Below are positions 1 to 10,400 of a stretch of DNA of 64,000 nt, piece after piece. The stretch's first letter is position 1; every line of letters starts with the position of its first letter. Position numbers and translations under genes: made by a program. The DNA lies in the NCBI GenBank assembly GCA_963725175.1, contig CAVRXH010000006.1, positions 5,084,001 through 5,148,000 of the forward strand, written 5' to 3'. The DNA comes from DASUBV01 sp963725175 (GTDB taxonomy: Bacteria > Actinomycetota > Actinomycetes > Streptosporangiales > Streptosporangiaceae). A model generated the notes under the pieces. That model was not told the origin of the DNA. It did not search any database and worked only from the letters and a program-made list of their open reading frames with translations.

Positions 1-1415
1 CCGCGCTGCGGGCCGAGGGGATCCGGCCCGGCGACCGGATCGGCATCCTCGCCGCGAACAGCCCGGAGTGGGTGCTGCTTGACCTGGCCGCGCTGATGCT
101 CAAGGCGGTCACGGCCGGCTTCGAGCCGGCGAAGTTCGAGCCGGGACCCGCGCTGGCCGCGCGCTATGACCTGACCCTGCTGTTCACCGACCGGCCAGCG
201 GCCGGCCCCGGCATCCGCCCGCTGGCCGACGTCGGCGCGCTGATCGAGCGGACCGGGCCGCCGGACCCGGCGGCGCTGCCGGCCGTCGAGTTCGGGCCGG
301 CCGAGCCGACCACGATCAAGTTCACCTCGGGCAGCACCGGCGAGCCCAAGGGCCTGGCCGCCACGGCCGGCAGCATCAGCTCCTCGATCAGCGCCGTGCA
401 GGAGATGTTCGGGCACGGCGCTGGCGACAACCTGTTCCTGTTCCTGCCGCTGTCCCTGGTGCAGCAGCGGTACTGGGTCTACTCGGCGCTGGCCTACGGT
501 CACGATCTCACCATCGCCACCTACGAGGCGGCGTTCCCCGCGCTGCGCGCGGCCAGCCCCACGGTGGTGATGGGCGTGCCGGCGTTCTACGAGACCGCAC
601 GGCGGCACATCGAGTCTCGGGCGAGCCGGGGCGCGCCGCCGGGCGGGCCGTCACCCGAGGCGCTGCGGGCCGCCGCGGCCGGGCTGTTCGGCGAGCGCAT
701 CAGGTACCTGTGGACCGGCTCGGCGCCCGCGCGCCAGGACACGCTGCGCTTCTTCACCGAAGCCGGGCTGCCGATCTACGAGGGCTACGGCCTGAACGAG
801 GCGTGCATCGTGGCCAAGAACCACCCGGGCGCGCACCGGGAGGGCAGCGTGGGCCAGGTGCTGCGCGGCAAGCAGGTGCTGATCGACTCCGCCGGGGTGG
901 TCAGCATCCGCAGCGACTTCCCGGTCAACACCCGCTACGAGTACGCCAAGCCCGGCGACTCCGAGCGGGTCTTCAGGCCGGGCGGCATCGTCAGGACCGG
1001 TGATGTCGGCTACCTGGACGCCGACGGGTTCCTGTTCATCTCCGGCCGGGCCGACGACGTCATCGTGCTGGACAACGGGAAGAAGATCATCGTCGCGCCG
1101 CTGGAGGAGTACTTCAGGGCCAGCCCGGCCATCGAGGAATGCGTCGTGTTCTGCCCCGCGCAGACCCAGCTGGTGGCGGTGGTGTCCCCGTCCGGCGATC
1201 CGGCCGACGAGGCCGCCATCGCCGCCCGGCTGGCCGCCGCCAACGCCGAGTTCAGCGCCGACGAGCAGATCGCCGACGTGGTCATCGCCCGGCCCAGGTT
1301 CACCATCGCCAACGGCATGCTGACCTCGCAGTTCAAGCCGCGCCGTGCGCAGATCGCCGCCGCCTACCTGCCCGGCGCCGCCGCGGCGGCGGTGCGGAGG
1401 GCGGCCAGATGCTGA
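1..1415 (+). CDS. Long-chain acyl-CoA ligase-like AMP-forming enzyme (5' partial)
   Basis: The reading frame is already open at base 3 and starts outside the window, so the N-terminus is missing. The visible part is an ANL-superfamily adenylating enzyme. It has the P-loop-like FTSGSTGEPKG, the YEGYGLNE motif, the TGDVGYLD ribose-binding motif, GRADDVIVLDNGKKI at the hinge, and a C-terminal NGMLTSQFKPRR that resembles the NGxLTPTxKxKR end of long-chain acyl-CoA synthetases. Such enzymes activate a carboxylic acid as acyl-AMP and pass it to CoA or a carrier protein. The stop overlaps the ATG of the following NRPS, so it belongs to the NRPS operon and may supply an acyl starter. The substrate cannot be read from the sequence. 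Confidence 0.85.
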   Translation, partial: ALRAEGIRPGDRIGILAANSPEWVLLDLAALMLKAVTAGFEPAKFEPGPALAARYDLTLLFTDRPAAGPGIRPLADVGALIERTGPPDPAALPAVEFGPAEPTTIKFTSGSTGEPKGLAATAGSISSSISAVQEMFGHGAGDNLFLFLPLSLVQQRYWVYSALAYGHDLTIATYEAAFPALRAASPTVVMGVPAFYETARRHIESRASRGAPPGGPSPEALRAAAAGLFGERIRYLWTGSAPARQDTLRFFTEAGLPIYEGYGLNEACIVAKNHPGAHREGSVGQVLRGKQVLIDSAGVVSIRSDFPVNTRYEYAKPGDSERVFRPGGIVRTGDVGYLDADGFLFISGRADDVIVLDNGKKIIVAPLEEYFRASPAIEECVVFCPAQTQLVAVVSPSGDPADEAAIAARLAAANAEFSADEQIADVVIARPRFTIANGMLTSQFKPRRAQIAAAYLPGAAAAAVRRAARC

Positions 1416-4400
1416 CCGACGCGCAGCGCGAGGCGCTGGCCGGGCGACTGCGGCAGGGCCGCCAGGGCCCGGCGGCCATCCCGCGCCGTCCCGCCGGGCT
1501 GACCGGGCTGCCGCTGTCGCACGGGCAGGAGCAGCTCTGGTTTCTCGACCAGTTCGCGCCGGGGCTGGCCACCTACAACATCCCGCTGGCCATCTCGGTA
1601 TCAGGACCACTGGACGACGCGGCGCTCGGCCGCGCGCTGGACGGCCTCGCCGCGCGGCACGAAGCGCTGCGGACCCGGCTGCTGCCCGGTCCGGACGGCC
1701 GCCCGGTGCAGGTCATCGACCCGCCGACTAGCGGGCTGCTTGAGCTGACCGATCTGTCAGGGCCGGATGCCGCGCGGTGCCGGGAACGGCTGGCCGCCTT
1801 CATCGGCCGCGAGGCGGAGCGGCCGTTCGACCTGGCCCGCGGGCCGCTGCTGCGGGCCCGGCTGCTGCGGCTGGCCGCCGATGACCACATCCTGCTGCTG
1901 GTGGTGCATCACGCCGTCTTCGACGGCTGGTCAGCCGGGGTGGCGGTGGCCGACCTGGCGGCGCTGTACGGGGCCGAGGCGACGGGCGGGCCGTCCGGCC
2001 TGGCCGAGCTCCCCGTGCAGTTCGCCGACTATGCCATCTGGGAGCGAGACCGGCTGGCCGGCGAGCGGCTGGCCGACCTGGAGCGGTACTGGCGCGCGGC
2101 GCTGACCGGCGCCGCGACGGTGCAGTTCCCGGCAGACCGGCCCCGCCCGGCGCTGGACAGCTTCGCCGGCCAGATTGCCGAGCGGCTGGCCGGCCGGGAG
2201 CTGCTTGACGGGCTCCGCGACCTGAGTACCCGGACCGGCAGCACGCTGCCGGCCTTGCTGCTGACGGCGCTGCACGTGCTGCTGTCCAGGCACACCGGGC
2301 AGGCCGACCTGACGATCGGCACGTTCAGCGCGAACCGGGGCAGGCCAGAACTGGCGCGGATGATCGGCTTCCTGGTCAATACCCTGCCGGTCCGGGCCGA
2401 CCTATCCGGCGACCCGCCCTTCACCGGCCTGCTGCGCCAGGTACGCGACACCCTGGTGGCCGGGTACGAGCACCAGGACCTGCCGTTCGGGCGGCTCGTG
2501 GAGACGCTGAACGTGCCACGCGACCCGAGCCGCGCCCCGCTGGTGCAGATCGCCGCCAGCTATGCCGAGCGCGATCCGGTGCCCGTCACCGCGGCGGGGG
2601 CCGTCTTTACCCTGACCGACCTCGTGGTCGGGGTAAAGGCCGCCAAGTTCGACCTATCGCTGCTGATGGAGGCCAGGCCGGCCGGGCTATGGCTGGAGTG
2701 CACCTACAAGCCGGGACTGTACGACGCGGCGACCATCACCAGGCTGCTGGCCAGCTTCGAGACCCTGCTGGCCGGCATCGTGGCCCGTCCGGACGCCAGG
2801 CTGTCGCGATTGCCGGTGCTCACCGGGGCAGAGCTGCGCCAGGAGCTGGCCCGCGGCGTCGGCCCCGCCGGGCAGGCGCCGCCCGGCTGCCTGCATGAGC
2901 TGTTCGAGGCGCAGGCGGCGCGTACGCCGGACGCGGTGGCGGCGGAGTACGAGGGCGAGTGCTGGACGTATGCGGAGCTGAACCACGCGGCTAACCAGGT
3001 CGCCAGGCTGCTGCGCGGCGCGGGCGCGGCCCCCGAGGTGCTGACCGGGATCTGCATGACGGCCGGCCTGACCCGGCTCGCGGCGATGCTCGGCGCCTGG
3101 AAGGCCGGTGCCGGGTACGTGCCGCTGGATCCCGGGCTGCCGCGCGCCCGGCTGGAGTTCATGATCACCGACACCCGGATGCCGGTGCTGCTCACCGACG
3201 CGGCCAGCGCGGCCGCGCTGCCGGCCGTGGCCGGGGTCACCGTGCTCAGCCTGGACGCCGAGCGGGCCGCCCTGGCCGCGCTGCCCGGCGGAAACCTGGC
3301 CGACACGGGGGTGACCTCGGCTAACACCGCGTACGTGCTCTACACCTCGGGCTCGACCGGCCAGCCCAAGGGCGTGCTGATGGAGCACCGGCAGCCGGTC
3401 AGCTTCCTGCACGGCATGATGACCCGGTGGGGCATCGGGCCGGCCGACGTGGTGCTCCAGTTCTCGTCCTTCACCTTCGACATCTCGATCATGGACACCT
3501 ACCTGCCGCTGCTGGCCGGCGGCCGGGTGCTGCTGGCGTCCCGGCAGACCCTGCACTCGCCGCCGCGCCTCGCCGCGCTGATCTCCGGCCGCGGCGTGAC
3601 GGTGGCCTGCCTGACCCCGCCGGTGCTGAGCCTGCTGGCCGGCGAGCGGCTGAACGGCCTGCGGCTGCTGCTCTCTGTCGGGGAGGAACTGCCGTCCGCG
3701 CTGGTCCGGCACTGGATCCGGCCCGGCCTGACTTTCGTCAACGACTACGGCCCCACCGAGGCCTGCATCGGAGCGCTGTACATGCCGCTCGATGACGGCA
3801 CCGGGCTGCCGCCGCCGATCGGCGGGCCGAAGCCCGGCTACCGCGCGCATGTGCTAGATGGCTACGGCGGGCTGGTACCGCCCGGCGCGCCTGGCGAGCT
3901 GCATCTGGGCGGCGCCGGCCTGGCCAGGGGCTACCTTGGCCGCCCCGCGCTGACCGCGCAGCGGTTCGTCGCTGACCCGTTCGCCCAGAGGCCGGGCGGC
4001 CGGCTGTACCGGACCGGCGATCTGGTGCGCCGGCGCGGTGACGGGCGGCTGGTCTTCCTCGGCCGGATCGACGGGCAGGTGAAGATCCGCGGGCTCCGCA
4101 TAGAGCTGGGCGAGATCGAGGCGGCGCTGGCCGCCCATCCGGCGGTCGCCCAGGCCGTCGTGGTGGTCAGGACCGACCAGGCCGGCGAGCGGCAGCTGGC
4201 CGGCTATCTGCGCCGTGAGCCCGGCGCGCCGCCGGCCAGCGACGCCGTGCTGCGCGAGCACCTGGCCAGGACGCTGCCCGCCTACATGATCCCGGCCTCG
4301 CTCATCGAGGTCGCCGAGTTCCCGATGAACCCCAGCGGAAAGATCAATAAGTCCGCGCTGCCCGCCCCGCCGGCGTCCCGCCCAGGCGCGCCCGCCGCGC

Positions 4401-4741
4401 CTGGCACGCTGCTGGAAACCGTGCTGGCGAGCTGGTACGCGATGCTGCTGCACCGCGAGCTGGTCGGCGCCGACGACGGCTTCTTCGATCTCGGTGGCAC
4501 CTCGCTGCAGGCGATGCGCCTGGTCGCGCTGGTGAGTGACGAGCTGGACGTGGACATCGCCGTCGCCTCGGTGTTCCTGGCACCCACCCCCCGGCAGCTC
4601 GCCACCACCCTGCGCGCCGAGCACGGCCTGCACGACACCGAGCTGAGCGCCGCCGAGCTGGCCGGACTGGGCCTGGGCGGGCTGGGCCTGACCGAAGGGC
4701 TGGGCCTGACTGGCCCTCCGGCGGCGACGGGTGCGGCATGA
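1409..4741 (+). CDS. Single-module NRPS, C-A-PCP
   Basis: The 1110-aa protein starts at the ATG that overlaps the stop of the ligase; MLTDAQREAL opens a normal condensation domain (about residues 35-450). The catalytic HHAVFDG is intact at 167-173. The adenylation domain (about 480-980) has YTSGSTGQPKG, a DYGPTE core and TGDLVRRR. My hand alignment to GrsA gives a pocket of D-I-M-C-L-V-D-I-G-K, which I cannot assign to an amino acid. The PCP carries GGTSL (phosphopantetheine Ser). The tail is a glycine-leucine-rich GLGL repeat that ends with an ATGA overlap into the MFS gene. Because a C domain leads the first NRPS of the line, it could accept an acyl chain (lipoinitiation) or an upstream peptidyl carrier outside the window. 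Confidence 0.93.
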   Translation: MLTDAQREALAGRLRQGRQGPAAIPRRPAGLTGLPLSHGQEQLWFLDQFAPGLATYNIPLAISVSGPLDDAALGRALDGLAARHEALRTRLLPGPDGRPVQVIDPPTSGLLELTDLSGPDAARCRERLAAFIGREAERPFDLARGPLLRARLLRLAADDHILLLVVHHAVFDGWSAGVAVADLAALYGAEATGGPSGLAELPVQFADYAIWERDRLAGERLADLERYWRAALTGAATVQFPADRPRPALDSFAGQIAERLAGRELLDGLRDLSTRTGSTLPALLLTALHVLLSRHTGQADLTIGTFSANRGRPELARMIGFLVNTLPVRADLSGDPPFTGLLRQVRDTLVAGYEHQDLPFGRLVETLNVPRDPSRAPLVQIAASYAERDPVPVTAAGAVFTLTDLVVGVKAAKFDLSLLMEARPAGLWLECTYKPGLYDAATITRLLASFETLLAGIVARPDARLSRLPVLTGAELRQELARGVGPAGQAPPGCLHELFEAQAARTPDAVAAEYEGECWTYAELNHAANQVARLLRGAGAAPEVLTGICMTAGLTRLAAMLGAWKAGAGYVPLDPGLPRARLEFMITDTRMPVLLTDAASAAALPAVAGVTVLSLDAERAALAALPGGNLADTGVTSANTAYVLYTSGSTGQPKGVLMEHRQPVSFLHGMMTRWGIGPADVVLQFSSFTFDISIMDTYLPLLAGGRVLLASRQTLHSPPRLAALISGRGVTVACLTPPVLSLLAGERLNGLRLLLSVGEELPSALVRHWIRPGLTFVNDYGPTEACIGALYMPLDDGTGLPPPIGGPKPGYRAHVLDGYGGLVPPGAPGELHLGGAGLARGYLGRPALTAQRFVADPFAQRPGGRLYRTGDLVRRRGDGRLVFLGRIDGQVKIRGLRIELGEIEAALAAHPAVAQAVVVVRTDQAGERQLAGYLRREPGAPPASDAVLREHLARTLPAYMIPASLIEVAEFPMNPSGKINKSALPAPPASRPGAPAAPGTLLETVLASWYAMLLHRELVGADDGFFDLGGTSLQAMRLVALVSDELDVDIAVASVFLAPTPRQLATTLRAEHGLHDTELSAAELAGLGLGGLGLTEGLGLTGPPAATGAA

Positions 4742-6069
4742 CGGCCGGGGAGACCGCGACCGCGGCGGCCGAGCCGGCTGGCCCGCCCGCGCCCGTCGGC
4801 CGGGGCGTGCTGGCCAACGCCGACTTCGTCAAGCTGTGGGCCGGGCAGACCGTGTCGCTGATCGGCACTCAGGTCACCCTGTTCACCATGCCGCTGGTGG
4901 CGATCCTGACGCTGCACGCCACGGTGGTCGAGGTCAGCGTGCTCAACGCGCTGCGCTTCGTGCCGGTGATCGCGCTGTCGGTGGTGGCGGGCGTCTGGCT
5001 GGACCGCCGCCGCCGCCGTCCGGTGCTGATCACCTGCGCGCTCAGCAGCGCCGTGCTGATCGGCCTGGTGCCGGTGTCGGCGGCCGCCGGCTTCCTGTCC
5101 ATCGGCCTGCTGTACGTGGTGACCGCGCTGGTCGGCACGCTCAACATGGTCTTTGACGTCGGGGCGCTTTCCTACGTGCCGTTCCTCGTGGACCGTCAGC
5201 ACCTGGCCGAGGGCAACGGCAAGCTCCAGGCCAGCAACGCGGTCGCCGGCATCTCGGGACCTGGCCTGGCCGGCCTGCTCGTCGGCCTGATCACCGCGCC
5301 GGTCACCCTGTCCGCGGACGCGGTCTCCTACCTGTTCTCCGCGCTTGGCCTGATCAGCATCACCCGGCACGAGCCGGCCCCGGAGGTGCCCGAGCACCCG
5401 GTGCCGGTCCGGCAGTCGATCGCCGAGGGGTTCCGCGCCGTCTTCGGCACCAGGCTGCTGCGGAGCCTGCTCACCCAGACCACGACGCTCAACCTGTTCT
5501 TCGGCGCCTACCTGACCGTCTTCGTCGTCTACGCGGTTCGCACCCTGCACCTGAGCCCGGCGGAGCTGGGCATCGTGCTCGGCGCGGGACCGGCGGGCGG
5601 GCTGTTCGGCGCGCTGCTGGCGGGCCGGATCCGGCAGGCGCTCGGCCTGGGGAGGGCGATGACCGTCGCCATGACCGGGGTGTCCGGGCTGCTGCTGTTC
5701 CTGCTCGTCCCGCACTCCGCGAGCGCGGCCGCCATCGCGATCATGGCCGCGGCTCAGCTCGGCTACGGGTTCTGCATCGCGATGTTCAACGTGAACGCCA
5801 TCACGCTGCGGCAGACCGTCACACCGCGCCGGCTGCTCGCCCGGATGAACGCCACGTACCGAATGATGATCTTCGGTGCGCAGCCGCCCGGCGCGCTGCT
5901 CGGCGGCCTGCTCGCTACCCTGGCCGGGCTGCACGCCGCACTGGCGATCTCGCTGCTGGCGATGATCTCACCCGCACTGTGGATCTTCTTCTCCCCGGTG
6001 TACCGGCTCACGCAGATGCCACCAGGGCCGCAGGCCCCTGGCCAGGACCGGGACGGAGCCGATGACTGA
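4738..6069 (+). CDS. MFS exporter, first of a tandem pair
   Basis: This 443-aa membrane protein has about twelve hydrophobic segments and the GVWLDRRRRRPVL loop (motif A-like) between TM2 and TM3. It resembles the MFS_3/EntS-like exporters often encoded in NRPS clusters. The ATG overlaps the stop of the preceding NRPS by four bases and the gene runs eight bases into the next one, so it is co-translated with the NRPS. It probably exports the peptide. It is clearly paralogous to the following gene (near-identical segments such as LNALRFVPVI and RQSIAEGFRAV), which indicates a tandem duplication. Confidence 0.9.
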   Translation: MTAGETATAAAEPAGPPAPVGRGVLANADFVKLWAGQTVSLIGTQVTLFTMPLVAILTLHATVVEVSVLNALRFVPVIALSVVAGVWLDRRRRRPVLITCALSSAVLIGLVPVSAAAGFLSIGLLYVVTALVGTLNMVFDVGALSYVPFLVDRQHLAEGNGKLQASNAVAGISGPGLAGLLVGLITAPVTLSADAVSYLFSALGLISITRHEPAPEVPEHPVPVRQSIAEGFRAVFGTRLLRSLLTQTTTLNLFFGAYLTVFVVYAVRTLHLSPAELGIVLGAGPAGGLFGALLAGRIRQALGLGRAMTVAMTGVSGLLLFLLVPHSASAAAIAIMAAAQLGYGFCIAMFNVNAITLRQTVTPRRLLARMNATYRMMIFGAQPPGALLGGLLATLAGLHAALAISLLAMISPALWIFFSPVYRLTQMPPGPQAPGQDRDGADD

Positions 6070-7402
6070 TCAGATCGTGCCGGACCGCGCTCAGGCCGCC
6101 GCCAGTTCCGGCGCGGCCGCGCCCGGGGTCATGGCCAACCCCGACTTCGCGAAGCTGTGGGCCGGGGAGACGGTGTCCCGCATCGGCTCGCAAGTCACCC
6201 AGTTCGCCATGCCGCTGGTGGCGGTGCTGTCCCTGAACGCCACCGTGTTCGAGGTTGGCGTGCTCAACGCGCTGCGCTTCGTGCCCGTCATCTTCGTGTC
6301 GCTGTTCGCCGGAGTCTGGCTTGACGGCCGCCGGCGGCGGCCGGTGCTGATCTGCTGCTCGCTGGCCAACACGCTGCTGATCGGCCTGGTGCCGGTCTCG
6401 GCCGCCCTCGGGTTCCTGTCCATCGGCCTGCTGTGCGCGGTGGCCCTGCTGGTCGGCACGCTGACCGTGGTATTCGACGTGGGGGCGCTTTCTTACGTGC
6501 CGTTCCTGGTGCGGCGCTCGGAGCTGCCGTCAGCGAACAGCAAGATCCAGGCCAGCAACGCGTTCGCGGGCATCGCCGGGCCTGGCATCGCCGGGCTGCT
6601 GATCGGGCTGGTCACCGCGCCGGTCACGCTATCGGCCGACGCGGTTTCCTACCTGTTCTCGGCGGCCGGGCTGCTCTCCATCCGCAAGCCCGAGCCCGCG
6701 CCTGACCCGGCGGCGGTGCGGCCGCCGGTCCGGCAGTCGATCGCCGAGGGCTTCCGCGCGGTCTACGGCACGCCGCTGCTGCGGGCGCTGCTCACCCAGT
6801 CAGCGTTGCTGAACATCGGCTTCGGCGCCATCTCCACCGTCTTCACCGTGTACGGGCTGCGCGTCCTGCAGCTGAGCCCGCTGCGGCTCGGCGTGGCCGT
6901 CGGCGCGCTGGCGGCCGGCGCGCTGGCCGGCTCGCTGGGCGCCAGCCGGGTGCAGGACCTGCTCGGCTTCGGCCGCACCCTGACCGTCGCGATCCTCGGC
7001 GTCTGCCTGTCGCCGCTGCTGCTGCTGATCCCGTCCGGCGGCAGCGGGCTGGCCATGGTGGCGCTGATCGCCGGGTGGCTCGGCCACGGCTGCGGGATCT
7101 CGATCTGGAACGTGAACACGATCACGATGCGCCAGGCGCTCACCCCCATGCACGTGCTGGCCCGGATGAACGCGACCTACCGGATGCTGCTATTCGGCGC
7201 GCTGCCGCTGGGGGCGATGGCCGGCGGGCTGCTGGGCAGCGCCTTCGGCCTGCGGCACGCCATGGTGATCTCGGCGCTGCTGCTGACGACCCCGATCCTG
7301 TGGATCTTCTTCTCGCCGGTGTTCCGGCTCACCCAGATGCCGCAGGGGCCGCTATCCGCCCTGCCCGACTGCCCGCCCGATGACGGGGATGGAGAGAGCT
7401 GA
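6062..7402 (+). CDS. MFS exporter, second of a tandem pair
   Basis: This 446-aa membrane protein is aligned along its whole length with the gene before it. It shares the WAGETVSRIGSQVTQF-type N-terminus, GVWLDGRRRRPVL, ARMNATYRM and the IFFSPVFRLTQMP end. The ATG lies inside the end of the previous gene, and its TGA shares bases with the ATG of the next NRPS (TGATG). Two copies in one operon could form a heteromer or export different congeners; the sequence does not say which. Confidence 0.9.
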   Translation: MTDQIVPDRAQAAASSGAAAPGVMANPDFAKLWAGETVSRIGSQVTQFAMPLVAVLSLNATVFEVGVLNALRFVPVIFVSLFAGVWLDGRRRRPVLICCSLANTLLIGLVPVSAALGFLSIGLLCAVALLVGTLTVVFDVGALSYVPFLVRRSELPSANSKIQASNAFAGIAGPGIAGLLIGLVTAPVTLSADAVSYLFSAAGLLSIRKPEPAPDPAAVRPPVRQSIAEGFRAVYGTPLLRALLTQSALLNIGFGAISTVFTVYGLRVLQLSPLRLGVAVGALAAGALAGSLGASRVQDLLGFGRTLTVAILGVCLSPLLLLIPSGGSGLAMVALIAGWLGHGCGISIWNVNTITMRQALTPMHVLARMNATYRMLLFGALPLGAMAGGLLGSAFGLRHAMVISALLLTTPILWIFFSPVFRLTQMPQGPLSALPDCPPDDGDGES

Positions 7403-10400
7403 TGTCGCAGACCGCACCGACGGCCGACGCCGTGTCCGGGCGCGATCCCGGCGCCACCGACCTGCCGCTGAGCTACGCGCAGGAACAACTGTGGTTCATC
7501 GACGAGTTTCACCACGGGCTGCCCGCGCACAACCTGCCGTGCCTGCTGCGGCTGTCCGGGCCGCTGGACGCCGCCGCGCTGCGCCGGGCGCTTGACGCCC
7601 TGGCCGCCCGGCACGAGCCGCTGCGCACCCGGCTGCTGGCCGGGCCTGACGGCATGCCGGTGCAGGTCATCGACCCGCCGGCGGCTGGCGGTCCCGGAAG
7701 CTGCGACCTGGCCGACCTCAGCGGCCTGGACGCCGAGTCCGCGCGGGACGCGCTGGCCAGCCTGGCGGCGGAGGACTCGCTGCGCCCGTTCCGGCTGGCC
7801 GAGGGGTCCCTGCTGCGGGCCCGGCTGGCGCGGCTGGGCGCGGCGGAGCACGCGCTGATCCTGGTGACCCATCAGACGGTGTTCGACGAGGCGTCATGGG
7901 CCGTGCTGATGTCCGATCTCGCCGCCCTGTACCGGGCCGAGGTGACCGGTGACGGCAGCGGCCTTGCCGAGCTGGCGGTGCAGGCCGCCGACATGGCGCT
8001 CTGGGAGCGGCGCCGCCTGAGCGGCGCCCACCTCGCCGGGCTGGAGGAGTACTGGCGCGGCGCGCTCGCCGAGTTCCCGGTCTCGCAGTTCCCCGTCGAC
8101 CGGGCACGGCCGATATTCGCCAGCCATGATGGCGCGGTCATCACCGCCCGGCTGGACGCCGGGCTGCTGGCCAGCCTGCGGGAGCTGAGCGCCACCGCGG
8201 GCACCACCCTGGACGTGACGCTGCTCGCCGGGATCCAGGCGCTGCTGGCCCGCGGCACCGGGCAGGACGACGTGATCACCGGCTACCTGGGCGCGGCCAG
8301 GCCGGCCGGACTCGGCGCGCTGATCGGGTCCCTGTCGGCCACGCTGCCCATCCGCACCGACGCCTCAGGCGACCCGAGCGTCACCGAATTCCTGCGCCGG
8401 GTGCACGGCGCGGTGCAGGGCGCCCGCGAGCACGCCGCCCTGCCGTTCGCCAGGATCGTCGAGGCGCTGCACGTCGAGCGGGACACCGGCCGGTTCCCGC
8501 TGTTCCAGGTCGGCTTCTCCTGCGCGCAGCCCGCCGCGGAAGTCGCCGCGGCCGGCGTCACCTTCCGCCGTGCGGATATCGGCCTGGCGGCGTCCAGCTA
8601 TGACATCAGCTTCGCGGCCCGGCCGGGACCCGGCGGCGTTGACCTCGCCATCACCTATACCCCGGCGCTGTTCGACGCGCAGACGGTGACGCGGCTCGCC
8701 GGGCACCTGGAGGTGCTGCTGCGCGCCGCGGCCGCCGACCCGTCCGCCGCGCTATCCCGGCTGCCGGTGCTGACCGAAGCGGAACGGCGCCGGGAGCTCA
8801 TCGAGTGGAACGACACGGCGACGGCGTTCCCGTCGATCTGCATCCACCAGGGGTTCGAGGAATGGGCTGCCCGCGCCCCCGAGGCCGTCGCCGCACAGTA
8901 CGAGGACCAGCGCTGGAGTTACGCGGAGCTGGACCGCCGGGCCGGGCAGGCGGCGCGGCGGCTGCGCGCGGCCGGCGTCGGCCCCGAGGTCCTGGTCGGA
9001 GTGTGCATGGCGACCGGGCTGGACCGGCTGGCCGTGCTGCTCGGCGTCTGGAAGGCCGGCGGCGGGTACGTGCCGCTTGACCCCGGCCTGCCGGCCGACC
9101 GGCTGTCCTTCATGATCGGCGATACCGGGATGCCGGTGATCGTCGCCGACGAGGCCAGCGCCGCGAGCGTGCCCCCCGGGCCGGTGCCGGTGCTGCCTGC
9201 CCTTTCCGTGCTGTCGGGGGAGCCTGGGGAGCCAGGGGAGCCGCTGGACGACAGCGGGGTGACCCCGGCGAACGTCGCCTACGTGATCTACACCTCCGGG
9301 TCCACCGGCCAGCCCAAGGGCGTGGTGGTGGAGCACCGGCAGGCGATCAACTTCCTGCAGGGCATGGTGATCGCCTGGGGCATCACCCCGGACAGCGCGG
9401 TGCTCGGGTTCGCCGCCTACACCTTCGACGTGTCGGTGATGGACATGTTCATGCCGCTGCTCGGCGGTGCCAGGGTGGTGCTCGCCCCGCCGGCCACGCT
9501 GCACTCGCCGCCCCGGCTTGCCGCGCTGCTGCGCGAGGCCCAGATCACCTTCGCCTGCCTGCCCCCGGCCGTGCTCAACCTGCTGGCCGGCGAGGACTTC
9601 CCGGCGCTGCGCACCCTGCTGTCGGCCGGCGAGGAGCTCTCCAGCGACCTGCTCGGCCGCTGGCTCCGGCCTGGCCTGGACATCTACAACGGCTACGGGC
9701 CGACCGAGGCCTCCATCGGGTCCACGTTCATGAAACTGGAGCGCGATACCCCGCTGCCGCCGCCGATTGGCCGGCCGAAGCCGAACTACCGTGCCTACGT
9801 CCTGGACGCGCACCTGAACCCGGTTCCCGTCGGGGTGACCGGCGAACTGCACGTCGGCGGTCCCGGCGTGGCCCGCGGCTACCTGAACCGGCCCGAGCTG
9901 ACCAGAGAGCGGTTCATCGCCGACCCGTTCGTTCCCGGCGGACGCCTGTACAAGACCGGCGACCTGGTCAGGCGCCGGCCCGACGGCACCATCGAGTTCG
10001 CGGGGCGCGCCGACAACCAGGTCAAGATCCGCGGCCTCCGGGTGGAACTGGGCGAGATCGAGGCCGCGCTGGTCGCCCATCCCGATGTGGTCCAGGCGGT
10101 CGTGGCCGTGATCGACGGCGCCGGCGGGGAGAAGCAGCTCGCCGGATACCTGCGGCCCGCCGCCGGGCCGCCGGATATCCCGGCCGTCCGCGACCACCTG
10201 GCCAGCGTGCTGCCCGGCTACATGATCCCTGGCTACCTGATCACCCTGGCGGAGTTCCCGCTCACCACCAATGGCAAGGTCGATAAGGCCGCGCTGCCCC
10301 GGCCGGAGATCGGCCAGGACGCCGGCCAGGCGGAGCCGCCAGCCACCCTGGTCGAGACCATGATGGTCGAGCTGTACTCCATCGTGCTCGGCAGCGAGCA